A stretch of DNA of 64,000 nt, from contig OZ241351.1 of assembly GCA_965200355.1 (NCBI GenBank), positions 3,348,001-3,412,000 of the forward strand, in the 5' to 3' direction. Source of the DNA: Bin18 sp965200355 (GTDB lineage Bacteria; Desulfobacterota; Binatia; Bin18). The first letter of the stretch is position 1. Each line of letters opens with the position of its first letter. The notes under the pieces are model-generated. The model was not told where the DNA came from, did no database searches, and was given only the letters and a program-made list of their open reading frames with translations. Shown piece by piece: positions 24,138 through 32,182 of the stretch. The position numbers and the translations under genes are program-made.

Positions 24138-25826
24138 ATGGCGACAGTCGATGGCGGGACGCTCATTGGGCGGATATTACAGGAACAGAATGTGAAATAT
24201 ATGTTTGCCGTCAATGGTGGACATACTTTCCCCATTCTGGCCAACCTCAGAGATAATGGCATCAAACTCATCCATATGCGCCACGAGCAAGCCACCGCCT
24301 ATGCCGCGGATGGCTACGCCCGCGTGACCGGTGAACCCGGCATCTGTTGTGTCACTGCTGGCTGTGGCCTGACCAACGCGGTGACCGGCCTGTGTGGAGC
24401 CGGTCTGACCAATAGCGCGGTCGTCTGTCTGGCGGGCCAGCACCCCACGACCGAGGACTTTATCGGCTCCTTCCAGGAAGCCTATGGTTCTGATGTGGTG
24501 AGTTCGTTCTCAAAATTTGCCAAGCGCGTCCTCGACTGGTCAACGATAGAAATCGACCTGCGTCAAGCCTTTCGTGAAGCCACCTCAGCCCCCCAAGGCG
24601 TCTCCCTGCTCGAAATTCCAACCAATATCCTCTACCACCAGGACGACGAATCCAAGCAACGCAAGGGCGCAAAAGTCTATGGCCCGGATGAACTCCGCTT
24701 CCAAGGCGACCCGCGCCAGATTGAACGTGCGGCTGAACTCCTCTTTCAGGCGAAAAAGCCACTTATTGCCGGTGGAGACGGGATTTTCTGGTCCGGGGCT
24801 GAGGCGGAACTGAAAGAGCTGGCTGAGCTTACCAGCACCCCGGTGTACTGCCGTCGTGCTGGCCAGGGCGCGGTTGACGAAGACCATCCGCTCGCTGTTC
24901 GGGGCGCGTGGAAAAAGCCGTTCACCGGCCAAGCCGATGTCGTGCTGGCCATTGGATTCAAATTCTGGAGCGGAGAAAAGTTTGGCCAGCCGCCAACCTG
25001 GAGCGACACCGCCACCTATATCCAAGTCGATGCCACCGCCCAACGAGTTGGCTGGCATGTTCCAGCCGAAGTCGGTATTGTTGGCGATCCCAAGCTGGTG
25101 CTGCGTCAGATAATCGATACGATCAAAGAGATGCAGCTGGACTTTAGCGCCAAGCGAGAGAGCCCGTGGCTCCAGAACATGGTTGAAGTCCGCGAGAATT
25201 ATAACAAGCTCATCAGTGACCGTGAGCAACAGCATCACAGCGCCAATCCTATCCACCCAGACCGGCTGGCCAAAGACCTCACCTCTGTTATCGACACGGA
25301 CGCGACTCTCATCATCGATAGCTTCACACTGAGTGGCTATACCAGCCAGTGGTTTACTGCCCACGAGCCGGGTCAGATTGTGGACGCCGGGCCGCTTGCC
25401 CCAGTCGGGCACGGCATAGGTATGGGGATTGGGGTGCAGCTCGGGCGTCCGGGCAAACAAGTCATCGTGGTCAGCGGTGACGGCGGCCTGGGTATAGGCG
25501 GGATGGATATGGAGACCGCGGCCAAATACGACATCCCGATTATTACTCTGCTGTGGAACAATAGTTCGTGGGGACCGACGTTTGAGTCCATGCCCCTGCT
25601 CAAAGGCCGCACCGACCCGTTCGATATGATTAAGGACATTCGCTATGACAAGGTGTTTGAACCCATGGGTGTCTACACCGAGCATGTCGAGCAGCCGGAC
25701 GAGATTATTCCGGCTCTGGAGCGCGCCCTCTCATCCGGCAAGACCTCGCTGATTAATGTGTTTGGCGATAAAAGCGTCGGGCACCCATCGCTGGGTGGAA
25801 ATCTGTTAGGCTCAACTCAGGTCTAG
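24138..25826 (+). CDS. Thiamine-pyrophosphate-dependent enzyme, acetolactate synthase-like
   Basis: A 562-residue protein with the three-domain TPP layout. The N-terminal PYR domain holds the activating glutamate Glu50 in RHEQATAYAADGYARVTG. A central domain spans about 190-320. The C-terminal PP domain has the GDG...NN cofactor motif at about 447-475. AAAGGAGGAG precedes the ATG; the frame is open well upstream but without a start signal. It belongs to the ilvB / oxalyl-CoA decarboxylase / 2-hydroxyacyl-CoA lyase superfamily. No regulatory subunit (ilvH) or ilvC is nearby, so a biosynthetic acetolactate synthase is less likely than a catabolic decarboxylase or lyase. Exact reaction unresolved. 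Confidence 0.82.
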   Translation: MATVDGGTLIGRILQEQNVKYMFAVNGGHTFPILANLRDNGIKLIHMRHEQATAYAADGYARVTGEPGICCVTAGCGLTNAVTGLCGAGLTNSAVVCLAGQHPTTEDFIGSFQEAYGSDVVSSFSKFAKRVLDWSTIEIDLRQAFREATSAPQGVSLLEIPTNILYHQDDESKQRKGAKVYGPDELRFQGDPRQIERAAELLFQAKKPLIAGGDGIFWSGAEAELKELAELTSTPVYCRRAGQGAVDEDHPLAVRGAWKKPFTGQADVVLAIGFKFWSGEKFGQPPTWSDTATYIQVDATAQRVGWHVPAEVGIVGDPKLVLRQIIDTIKEMQLDFSAKRESPWLQNMVEVRENYNKLISDREQQHHSANPIHPDRLAKDLTSVIDTDATLIIDSFTLSGYTSQWFTAHEPGQIVDAGPLAPVGHGIGMGIGVQLGRPGKQVIVVSGDGGLGIGGMDMETAAKYDIPIITLLWNNSSWGPTFESMPLLKGRTDPFDMIKDIRYDKVFEPMGVYTEHVEQPDEIIPALERALSSGKTSLINVFGDKSVGHPSLGGNLLGSTQV

Positions 25827-25844
25827 GGTCGGTCATCGAAAGAG

Positions 25845-25876
25845 AAAGGGGCAGGTGTTATGCCTGCCCCTTTTTT
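25845..25876 (+). terminator. Intrinsic terminator after the TPP enzyme gene
   Basis: AAAGGGGCAGG (25845-25855) pairs with CCTGCCCCTTT (25863-25873), 7-nt loop, and the T-run continues to 25876. It may also serve the converging minus-strand genes because the stem starts with AAA. Confidence 0.85.
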
Positions 25877-25902
25877 ATGGGTCCATCCACAGCACAGCGG
25901 CC

Positions 25903-26157
25903 CTACCCTCCCTCTTTGCGCATCACGATTTCAATTTCATCCAGCGGAGAAATACCGCGATTGCGGATATGGCAGTGCCAGCCGGGAAACTGTCGTAAAT
26001 AGGTAAACACTTCTCGGACCAGCCCTGGTTTGACTGTTTTTTCCCATTCGTTCAGCCACTCGTCCCCTTCAAAATCTTCGTCGTCCCAGGCCTCAGGCGG
26101 AATGTCTGCACTCAGAGAGAAGCGCAAATTGAACGTATACTCGTCCTTTTCTGCCAT
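25903..26157 (-). CDS. Small acidic hypothetical protein downstream of the selenoprotein gene
   Basis: An 84-residue protein rich in Asp, Glu and Trp (PPEAWDDEDFEGDEWLNEWE), no signal peptide or membrane span. I start it at ATG 26157, which has AAAGGGC upstream; the frame is open further but that part overlaps the upstream gene. Its start lies 10 bp after the stop of the UGA-containing DsbA-like gene, so the two are likely co-transcribed. No family recognised. Confidence 0.6.
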   Translation of the reverse strand: MAEKDEYTFNLRFSLSADIPPEAWDDEDFEGDEWLNEWEKTVKPGLVREVFTYLRQFPGWHCHIRNRGISPLDEIEIVMRKEGG

Positions 26158-26167
26158 ACAGCGCCCT

Positions 26168-26788
26168 TTATGTGACACCCAGCGTCGCAAGGTCTTCCAG
26201 GTAGGTTGCCGCCGGTACCATACCGATTTGGCGGCGTTTCCCGCCAATCAGGACGGTCGGCACCGCGCTCACGAAATACGTATTCATTGCGTCTTCACAT
26301 TGCTGACGCACTTGGTCTTGGAGGGCGGTATCTGCGATATCGTTCAGGAAGGTGTTCACATCCAGGCCAGCCTGTCGGGCAACCTCAACGCAGGTCTCTT
26401 TTTCAATCAGACTCTTGTTCTCGATAAAAAAGGCTCGGAAGAGGCCGGAGTGAAAGCGGAGGAAGGCGTCTTCGCCCTGACGCTGGGCGGCCGTCCCAGC
26501 TTCCAGACCGGGCAGGCTCCAGCGCGGAAATTCTTCGTGCGGCCACATGGAGTATTCCAGGCCATCCGGTTCGGCCAGGGCCGATGCCCGTCGCCAGGCC
26601 TGCTCCACATAGCTGTCCTTAAACCGAAACGGACGGGCTTCATAGTGCGGACGGAGGGCAAAGGGGTGCCATGTGACGCTGACACGATCACCAAAGCGTT
26701 CCTTGATCTTACGCAGCCGCTCCGCGGCCGGAAAGCACCACGGTCACAGATAGTCTGAGAACTCAATGATTTCAATTGGCGTATCCAT
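26168..26788 (-). CDS. DsbA/FrnE-like thiol oxidoreductase, probable selenoprotein (UPWC active site)
   Basis: From ATG 26788 (AGGGAG upstream), the frame reads MDTPIEIIEFSDYL, then TGA at 26746-26744, then PWCFPAAERLRKI and continues open to TAA at 26168, 206 codons. The TGA stands exactly where DsbA/FrnE family proteins have the first cysteine of CPWC, so codon 15 is read here as selenocysteine (UPWC, residues 15-18). Later landmarks are HPFALRP, and the cis-proline loop SAVPTVLIGG near the end. A hairpin with a G-starting apical loop lies 20 nt after the TGA. FrnE/DsbA-like selenoproteins with Sec at this position are known in bacteria. If TGA were a stop, the product would be a 14-residue stub and the remaining 190 codons would lack a start. 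No sel genes are in the window. Confidence 0.85.
26714..26730 (-). promoter_or_regulatory. Candidate bacterial SECIS element
   Basis: On the minus strand, CGGCCGC (26730-26724) and GCGGCUG (26720-26714) form a 7-bp stem with one G-U pair and a GGA loop. There are 20 nt between the UGA and the first loop G. Bacterial SECIS hairpins follow the UGA inside the coding region and have a G in the first two loop positions at about this distance, so the element fits. Because the region is GC-rich, some hairpin would be expected by chance. Confidence 0.65.
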
Positions 26789-26933
26789 AGCGCGACTCCC
26801 TATTTGATATCCCTTCAGTTTTATCCGAAACCGACGATACCGGCCAGGGGCCGGTCCCAATTCCCTTGCTTTTTTCCCAAAACGACAGTACCACCATAGG
26901 ACACTGCATAGTGCATAATAAGGAGAATACGTC

Positions 26934-28052
26934 ATGCGAGTCATTGATGGAGATGCCCATTTTCTCGAACCGCTGGACCTTTTCCAACGCTATATTGACC
27001 CCGCCTACCGCGAGCAGGCAATGCAGGTTGCAATCGACGGAGTAAGCGGAGACAAAAAGTTTCTGGTTGACGAGAAACCCATGCAGATCTTCGATGTTGA
27101 GCAATTTCTGAGCGCGGTTGCCGGCTATGGCCAAAAGGAGCAAGGCCGGGATCTGAACACCTTCGACCGCTACCATTATTATAGCACGGAGTGGTCAGAC
27201 ATGGGGCAGCGGGTGCAATTCCTCAATGACGAACAGATGGCCTGCCAAGTCATCTACCCGACGCTCGGCCTGTTCTGGGAGGGCGCGGTCGACGACCCCT
27301 ATCTGGCCGACGCCCACTGCCGCGCGTATAACACCTGGACATTTGAGGTGTGCCACTCCCACAAGGACCGTCTCTACCCCGCGGCGCATATCTCCCTCCG
27401 TGATCCACACTTGGCCGTGCGAGAAATGGAACGCACCGCCAAGCTTGGAGGCCGGACGATCTTTGTGGCGGCCGCGCCCATTGACGGCAAGAGTTTTGGC
27501 TTACCAGAGTACGACCCGGTCTGGGCCGCGGCCCAGGACCTTGACCTGAGTATCGGTCTCCACCTCGTCGGCCATAGTAACTACGCCGGCAGCGAGTGGT
27601 TCCGGGACCGCGACCCCGGCTTTATGTATCTGACCATGAGCATCATCCAAGACCCGCGTCATGCCGTGACGGCCATGATGTATGACGGCGTGTTTGAGCG
27701 CTTTCCCAAGCTGCGGGTCGCAACCATTGAGGCCATGGTCGGCTGGATAGGCGAGTGGCTGGAGCGGGTAGACTATCGCTACAAGTATATGGGCCACACC
27801 TCACAGATGAAGCGCCCGGCGAGCGAGTATTTTGCTCGCAATATCTGGGTCAACGGCGATCCGGAGGAAAAAATGTTTCCTCTGATGGTTGAGTTTGCCG
27901 GCGATGACCGCTTCTTTATTGGCTCCGACTATCCGCACGCCGAAGGATTTGTCGATCCGGTCCAAAAGGCGCGGGATGTTCTCTCCTCCCTGCCGGCGGA
28001 GTCCGTGGACAAGATTCTGGGCACCAACGCCGCAACGTTCTACGGTATTTAG
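26934..28052 (+). CDS. Amidohydrolase-2 family metal-dependent hydrolase
   Basis: A 372-residue TIM-barrel protein. The metal motif starts at the N-terminus (MRVIDGDAHFLEP, the D-x-H site), followed by GLHLVGH with further histidine ligands, and GSDYPHAEG near the C-terminus with the last Asp ligand. This is the ACMSD / amidohydrolase_2 group, which hydrolyses or decarboxylates aromatic or cyclic acids. AAGGAGAA precedes the ATG. It is divergent from the selenoprotein gene with a 145-bp gap between them, with no further evidence of substrate. Confidence 0.85.
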   Translation: MRVIDGDAHFLEPLDLFQRYIDPAYREQAMQVAIDGVSGDKKFLVDEKPMQIFDVEQFLSAVAGYGQKEQGRDLNTFDRYHYYSTEWSDMGQRVQFLNDEQMACQVIYPTLGLFWEGAVDDPYLADAHCRAYNTWTFEVCHSHKDRLYPAAHISLRDPHLAVREMERTAKLGGRTIFVAAAPIDGKSFGLPEYDPVWAAAQDLDLSIGLHLVGHSNYAGSEWFRDRDPGFMYLTMSIIQDPRHAVTAMMYDGVFERFPKLRVATIEAMVGWIGEWLERVDYRYKYMGHTSQMKRPASEYFARNIWVNGDPEEKMFPLMVEFAGDDRFFIGSDYPHAEGFVDPVQKARDVLSSLPAESVDKILGTNAATFYGI

Positions 28053-28053
28053 A

Positions 28054-28884
28054 CTATACTGAGGGGCCAGCCTGGGACTCTGGCTCCATGCTGACTCCCT
28101 CGCCTTGCAGCAGTTGCACCACCTCGTCGTGCAGCCGTCCATTTGAGACCACCGCGTCCCCAGTGTAGATAGATGGTGTCCCAGTAAAATCGGAGAACTG
28201 TCCGCCCGCCTCAGTAATCAGAATTTTGGTGGCCGCCACGTCCCAGGGCTTGATCTCCGGCTCCAGGACAACCTCGGCCAGCCCCTTCGCCACCAGACTA
28301 TGCCCGAACGCATCCCCAAATCCGCGCTGTCGGGCAGTCGCGTCAACCAAGCGTAAAAAAGGCTGCCAACAAGGACGGGACCTCAAATCATTCAGGCCCC
28401 CATGAATCAACATGGCGTCGTGCAGTTGGGCCACCTCCGAGACATGAACCTGTTTGCCGTTGGCAAAGGTGCCCTGCCCTTTTTGGGCGTACAGCAGGTC
28501 ATCAAGGACCGGCGCGTACATCACCCCGGCCGTGACCTCATCGTCTTCTTCAAGGGCGATGAGCGTGGCAAAAAAGGGAATCCCGCGAATAAAATTTTTA
28601 GTGCCGTCAATCGGGTCAATGATCCAACGCGCGGTACTGTTTCCGGTCTGCTCGCCGAGTTCTTCGCCCAGAAAGCCATAGTCCGGGAAGTGGGCGCGCA
28701 GGACGTCGATAATCCGCGCTTCACACTCCCGGTCGGCTCTGGTGACTGGGCTGCTGTCGGCTTTCAGCTCAACCGTCAGATTGGTTTTGAAATAACGCCG
28801 GGCAATCTCACCAGCGGCCTGTGCAGCCTTTATCGCGGCGTGCAGAATGGGGTCCACCACGCTAGAGATATCCTTTTTCCTCAT
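28054..28884 (-). CDS. Inositol-monophosphatase family phosphatase, histidinol-phosphatase-like
   Basis: A 276-residue protein from ATG 28884. It has the family's metal sites: GEELGE (about residue 75), WIIDPIDGTKNFIRG (about 90-104) and KPWDVAA near the C-terminus. DPIDGTKNFIRGIPFFATLIAL resembles the HisN histidinol-phosphatases more than classical inositol monophosphatases, so histidinol phosphate or a similar sugar phosphate is the probable substrate. The start overlaps the end of the alpha/beta hydrolase gene by 23 bp, so the two are translated together. Confidence 0.8.
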   Translation of the reverse strand: MRKKDISSVVDPILHAAIKAAQAAGEIARRYFKTNLTVELKADSSPVTRADRECEARIIDVLRAHFPDYGFLGEELGEQTGNSTARWIIDPIDGTKNFIRGIPFFATLIALEEDDEVTAGVMYAPVLDDLLYAQKGQGTFANGKQVHVSEVAQLHDAMLIHGGLNDLRSRPCWQPFLRLVDATARQRGFGDAFGHSLVAKGLAEVVLEPEIKPWDVAATKILITEAGGQFSDFTGTPSIYTGDAVVSNGRLHDEVVQLLQGEGVSMEPESQAGPSV

Positions 28885-29737
28885 AAAATTTGCGGACCGC
28901 GGACTCAAAACCTTGCGGATTATCTCCCATGACGGAATGGCCAGCCTTGGGGACGAGGGCAAATGCCGAACCAGGAATCAGTTCTTGTAAGTCACGGGCA
29001 CCATCCAGCGAGAAGACATCGCTCTCCCCGCCCTTGACCACTAAGGTCGGGCATTGGATCTTTTTGACCGCCACAGACAGCTCGGCCTGCATCTGTTTGA
29101 CATCCACCTGACGGTGCCCGTCGCTGAAATACGTATCGTACTTCCAGGTCCACTTCCCCTCTGGAGTCTCTTTGAGATTATACACCACCGTATATTTGCG
29201 TATGACTTCGAGCGGACGCCGTGGATTAAATCGATGAATCACCTCTGCCGCCTGCTCCAGGGAGTCAAACTCCCGATAGTTTTTCATGAAGTCACGAATA
29301 TGCTTGACGCCTTTGGGCTCCACCCGCGGACCCACGTCGACCACAACCAGGGCTTCGACCTTATCGGGATATTTGGCGCTGAAGGCGAGCGAATTGGCCC
29401 CCCCCATGGACATGCCAGTCAAGAAAAACCGCTCCAGACCAAGCGCATGGGTGAAAGCCTGAGCGTCCTCAACCATGGTGGCGCGTGAGTAATCCTTATC
29501 AGGGGCCCAGTCCGTATCCCCATGACCCCGCTGGTCAAAAGCCATGACGTGAAAATGGTCAGACATGGCTGCGGCAAACAAATCCCAGGTGTGACAGGTC
29601 TGCCCAACGCCATGCAGCAGGACTAATGGAGGCTTTTCTGGACTGCCCCAGTCAAGATAGTGAAACCGCAGGCCGTTCGCCTCAACGTAGTGATCCCTGA
29701 ACTGTTTCGCGTCCGGGGTGGGTGATTGAGCCGCCAT
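28862..29737 (-). CDS. Alpha/beta-hydrolase fold protein
   Basis: A 291-residue protein. HGVGQTCHTWD (oxyanion region), nucleophile elbow GMSMGG with the catalytic serine, and terminal GHSVMGD with the catalytic histidine are present, as in the epoxide hydrolase / haloperoxidase / esterase group. ATG 29737 has AAAGGAGG upstream. No signal peptide. It is followed by the overlapping phosphatase gene. The substrate cannot be deduced. Confidence 0.82.
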   Translation of the reverse strand: MAAQSPTPDAKQFRDHYVEANGLRFHYLDWGSPEKPPLVLLHGVGQTCHTWDLFAAAMSDHFHVMAFDQRGHGDTDWAPDKDYSRATMVEDAQAFTHALGLERFFLTGMSMGGANSLAFSAKYPDKVEALVVVDVGPRVEPKGVKHIRDFMKNYREFDSLEQAAEVIHRFNPRRPLEVIRKYTVVYNLKETPEGKWTWKYDTYFSDGHRQVDVKQMQAELSVAVKKIQCPTLVVKGGESDVFSLDGARDLQELIPGSAFALVPKAGHSVMGDNPQGFESAVRKFYEEKGYL

Positions 29738-29815
29738 GTATCGTCCTCCTTTTGCGCGCTTCCCCTGCATGAGTGAGGGGCTACAATAAAGGAAAATCTG
29801 TGGAGGGGAAAGAGA

Positions 29816-30463
29816 TTAGAGCAGGGACCGGACCACCTCGGGCGTGACGTCTCCGAGGCTGGACAAGACGAGGGCCGCCTGACGAAAGTCATTGTTTTGA
29901 GTGTAGGTGTTCGGTACCGCGATGCAGACCATGCCAGCTCTGGCAGCCGCGGTGACACCCCGATAGGTGTCTTCCACGACCACGCACCGCTGTCGGGACA
30001 GTCCGAGCTTTTTTGCCGCGGCGAAGAAGGCATCCGGCTCGGGTTTTGCCCGTTCGTAATCCTGGCGCGCGACCGTCTGCTCGAAAAACTGCTCAAGGCA
30101 AAACCGTCGCAGGACGAAGTCTAAATGTTCACGGTTGCTATTGGTTGCGACCGTGAGTCCAAAGTGCGCGGATAACCGGGTGAGGGTTTCCTGCACGGCG
30201 GGCATGAGCGTAGCTTCTGTTTTTAATAACTGAAGAAAAATCGGCGAGCGTAGCGCGCGCAGGGTGGTCGGCGCGACCGGCAGATTATGCTTTTCAATGA
30301 TGTACTCGGGTCCAATGCCCTGGGCGATCCAGTACTCTTCATATTCGCGTTGGGTCACGCTCACGCCATACGGCTTGAGGACTGCGCTATACGCCCGGTA
30401 GTACAACCCCTCAGAGTCAATCAGCACTCCATCCAAATCGAATATGACGCCCGCGTCTGCCAT
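29816..30463 (-). CDS. HAD-superfamily hydrolase, beta-phosphoglucomutase/phosphatase type
   Basis: A 215-residue protein. Motif I is FDLDGVLIDSE at residues 8-18 with both aspartates, motif II is in TNSNREH, motif III is the Lys in KPEPDAF, and motif IV VVEDTYRG. A helical cap after motif I marks subfamily IA (PGMB, GPH, DOG phosphatases). It dephosphorylates or isomerises a small phosphometabolite. It lies upstream of the alpha/beta hydrolase gene on the same strand, separated by 78 bp. Confidence 0.83.
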   Translation of the reverse strand: MADAGVIFDLDGVLIDSEGLYYRAYSAVLKPYGVSVTQREYEEYWIAQGIGPEYIIEKHNLPVAPTTLRALRSPIFLQLLKTEATLMPAVQETLTRLSAHFGLTVATNSNREHLDFVLRRFCLEQFFEQTVARQDYERAKPEPDAFFAAAKKLGLSRQRCVVVEDTYRGVTAAARAGMVCIAVPNTYTQNNDFRQAALVLSSLGDVTPEVVRSLL

Positions 30464-30507
30464 GCCTTACGCTCCAATCCACAATTCATTCATTGCCGGT
30501 TTTATAG

Positions 30508-30513
30508 TATACT
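30508..30513 (+). promoter_or_regulatory. -10 element just before the 30522 ATG
   Basis: TATACT (30508-30513), overlapping TATAGT (30503-30508), ends 8 nt before the ATG at 30522. A weak TTCATT lies 17 nt upstream. Transcription would start at or one base before the ATG. Confidence 0.45.
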
Positions 30514-30521
30514 CTTGGACT

Positions 30522-30785
30522 ATGAAGGATCAGCATTCAGCCCCGCTCCCGACGCTGAAAGCGAACCGGGACAACCCATCCGCCGATTGGGTCGATATTT
30601 TTCGGGAGCTTGGCTTTCCGGCCTACCCTGTTCGGGTCGAGGGAGACATGGTGTGCATTATGGCTCCGGCAGCAGACTGTCGGCGTTTACTCGAAGAGAC
30701 CAGCCGCACGCCCCTGATTCAACACGGCAAAGCCTTAGGCTATCGATTTATTACGCTCGACATCGGGCACTTCGTCAAGGAATAG
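30522..30785 (+). CDS. Small conserved-looking hypothetical protein
   Basis: An 87-residue protein with a compact, mixed alpha/beta composition (DWVDIFRELGFPAYPVRVEGDMVCIM...GYRFITLDIGHFVKE), no signal peptide. It resembles a small enzyme-like domain but I do not recognise the family. It is divergent from the HAD gene and convergent with the GFA gene (9 bp between stops). It has no Shine-Dalgarno site and a -10 element directly upstream, which points to a leaderless transcript. Confidence 0.6.
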   Translation: MKDQHSAPLPTLKANRDNPSADWVDIFRELGFPAYPVRVEGDMVCIMAPAADCRRLLEETSRTPLIQHGKALGYRFITLDIGHFVKE

Positions 30786-30794
30786 AAAGCGCGT

Positions 30795-31169
30795 TTACTT
30801 CGTATCCAGGTGCGCTCGGGCCTGCTCCCAGTCCTGCCCGTTGAAGCGCTCAATTGCTACCTCTTCCAGATTCACGCCCTCCACGCAGCGCAGATTCACA
30901 TCGATCATATTGGGGTGTGAACGCGGAATATAGTACGAGGAGAGCCCGCATACGGAACAAAAATAATGCTGGGCCGTCTTGGTATGAAAGGTGTACACGC
31001 TGAGAGCATCTGGAGAAGACAGCAATCGAAACTGCTCAGGCGCGACGATCCAGTGCAGAAAGCCTTTCTTGCGGCAGATTGAACAATTGCAGTCCAGCAC
31101 CCGGTCAATCTGGCCGGAAACCTCAAACCGGACACGCCCGCAATGACAACCACCCGTGTAGGTCGGCAT
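30795..31169 (-). CDS. GFA-domain protein (glutathione-dependent formaldehyde-activating-like)
   Basis: A 124-residue zinc protein. Ligand cysteines are visible as CHCG (residues 8-11), CNCSICRKKG (about 27-36) and CSVCG (about 71-75), the GFA/CENP-V pattern. GAGGGGGG is just upstream of ATG 31169; the frame is open to 31328 but runs back over the tRNA. GFA family members bind zinc and often glutathione; their in vivo reaction is mostly unknown. Confidence 0.85.
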   Translation of the reverse strand: MPTYTGGCHCGRVRFEVSGQIDRVLDCNCSICRKKGFLHWIVAPEQFRLLSSPDALSVYTFHTKTAQHYFCSVCGLSSYYIPRSHPNMIDVNLRCVEGVNLEEVAIERFNGQDWEQARAHLDTK

Positions 31170-31269
31170 ATTCACCCCCCCTCTTTTTCTGCATAGCAAG
31201 AAACACCGGTCGAGAGAAGTCGGCAGGCCCTTGACCCTGTGAGTCCTCAAACGATATGAGGGGGCAGAG

Positions 31270-31346
31270 CGGGGTGTGGCGCAGTCTGGTAGCGTACTCG
31301 CTTGGGGTGCGAGTGGTCGGCCGTTCAAATCGGCTCACCCCGACCA
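31270..31346 (+). tRNA. tRNA-Pro (GGG anticodon)
   Basis: Acceptor stem CGGGGTG (31270-31276) pairs with CACCCCG (31336-31342), discriminator A and an encoded CCA (31344-31346). The anticodon stem CTCGC/GCGAG encloses the loop TTGGGGT, giving anticodon GGG, which reads CCC proline codons. The T loop is TTCAAAT. No anomaly. Confidence 0.93.
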
Positions 31347-31360
31347 CGTTGGCTACGTGA

Positions 31361-31396
31361 GGAAAGGCGTTTCCCTAGGGAAGCGCCTTTCCTTTT
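31361..31396 (+). terminator. Terminator after tRNA-Pro
   Basis: GGAAAGGCGTTTCCCT (31361-31376) pairs with AGGGAAGCGCCTTTCC (31377-31392), with one G-T, then TTTT. It directly follows the tRNA and precedes surE. Confidence 0.8.
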
Positions 31397-31422
31397 CGCC
31401 CGCTTTCTGGTGGAATATCGTT

Positions 31423-32175
31423 ATGGTGATTCTGGTGTCGAACGACGACGGTATTCAGTCAGCCGGCCTCCGTTGTCTTGAAGACCGGCTTGCCGACGTT
31501 GGGGAGGTGTATACCGTTGCTCCCGACAAAGAACAAAGTGCGGTCAGTCATGCGCTGACCTTACATCGTCCCCTACGGATCGAAGAAGTCGCCCCACACC
31601 GCTTTGCCGTCAACGGGACCCCAACCGATTGCATCACGATTGCGGTCAAAGGATTTTTACCCATACGGCCCGACCTGATTGTTTCAGGCATCAACAAGGG
31701 ACCGAATATGGGAGACGATATTACGTATTCGGGGACGGTGGCCGCGGCACTGGAAGGGGCCCTTTTAGGCATTCCAGCCATTGCCGTTTCGCTGGTCACG
31801 TTTACCCCCCCGTACTATTTCCAAGTGGCCGCTGATTTCTCGGCTATGCTAGCGGAGGAAATCCAGACCGCTCGGTTTCCAGCGGACAGCTTGTTGAACG
31901 TCAACGTGCCAAACCTGCCGCCTGACCAGATCAGAGGCTATCGTTTTACCCGCCAGGGCAAACGACATTACGGCGAACATATTGACGTCCGCACGGATCC
32001 GAGAGGCAGAAAATACTACTGGATCGGCGGTGATGACCTCGGCTTTGACCCCATAGCGGGCTCGGACTGCGTCGCCGTCCACGATGGATATATTTCCGTC
32101 ACCCCCTTACGCCCAGACCTCACCCACCACAGCACCCTCAAAGCCCTTCAAGACATCCGGCTACCCTGGCCCTAG
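31423..32175 (+). CDS. surE: 5'/3'-nucleotidase SurE
   Basis: A 250-residue protein. The metal-binding NDDG (residues 7-10) and SGINKGPNMGDDITYSGTVAAAL (about 88-110) are SurE signatures. It removes phosphate from nucleoside monophosphates. I start it at ATG 31423; upstream frame runs through the tRNA and terminator. It begins an operon with a cysteine desulfurase, mnmA, mtaB, rnc and pyrD. Confidence 0.93.
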   Translation: MVILVSNDDGIQSAGLRCLEDRLADVGEVYTVAPDKEQSAVSHALTLHRPLRIEEVAPHRFAVNGTPTDCITIAVKGFLPIRPDLIVSGINKGPNMGDDITYSGTVAAALEGALLGIPAIAVSLVTFTPPYYFQVAADFSAMLAEEIQTARFPADSLLNVNVPNLPPDQIRGYRFTRQGKRHYGEHIDVRTDPRGRKYYWIGGDDLGFDPIAGSDCVAVHDGYISVTPLRPDLTHHSTLKALQDIRLPWP

Positions 32176-32182
32176 GAAACGG

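Noticed and set aside
26407..26775. Separate 122-residue minus-strand gene at the start of the selenoprotein
   Set aside because: It is an out-of-frame reading (Arg/Ser/Pro-rich) of the same DNA. The UGA-containing frame gives a coherent DsbA-family protein.
31276..31422. N-terminal extension of SurE to 31276
   Set aside because: It translates the tRNA-Pro gene and its terminator; the family N-terminus MVILVSNDDG starts at 31423.
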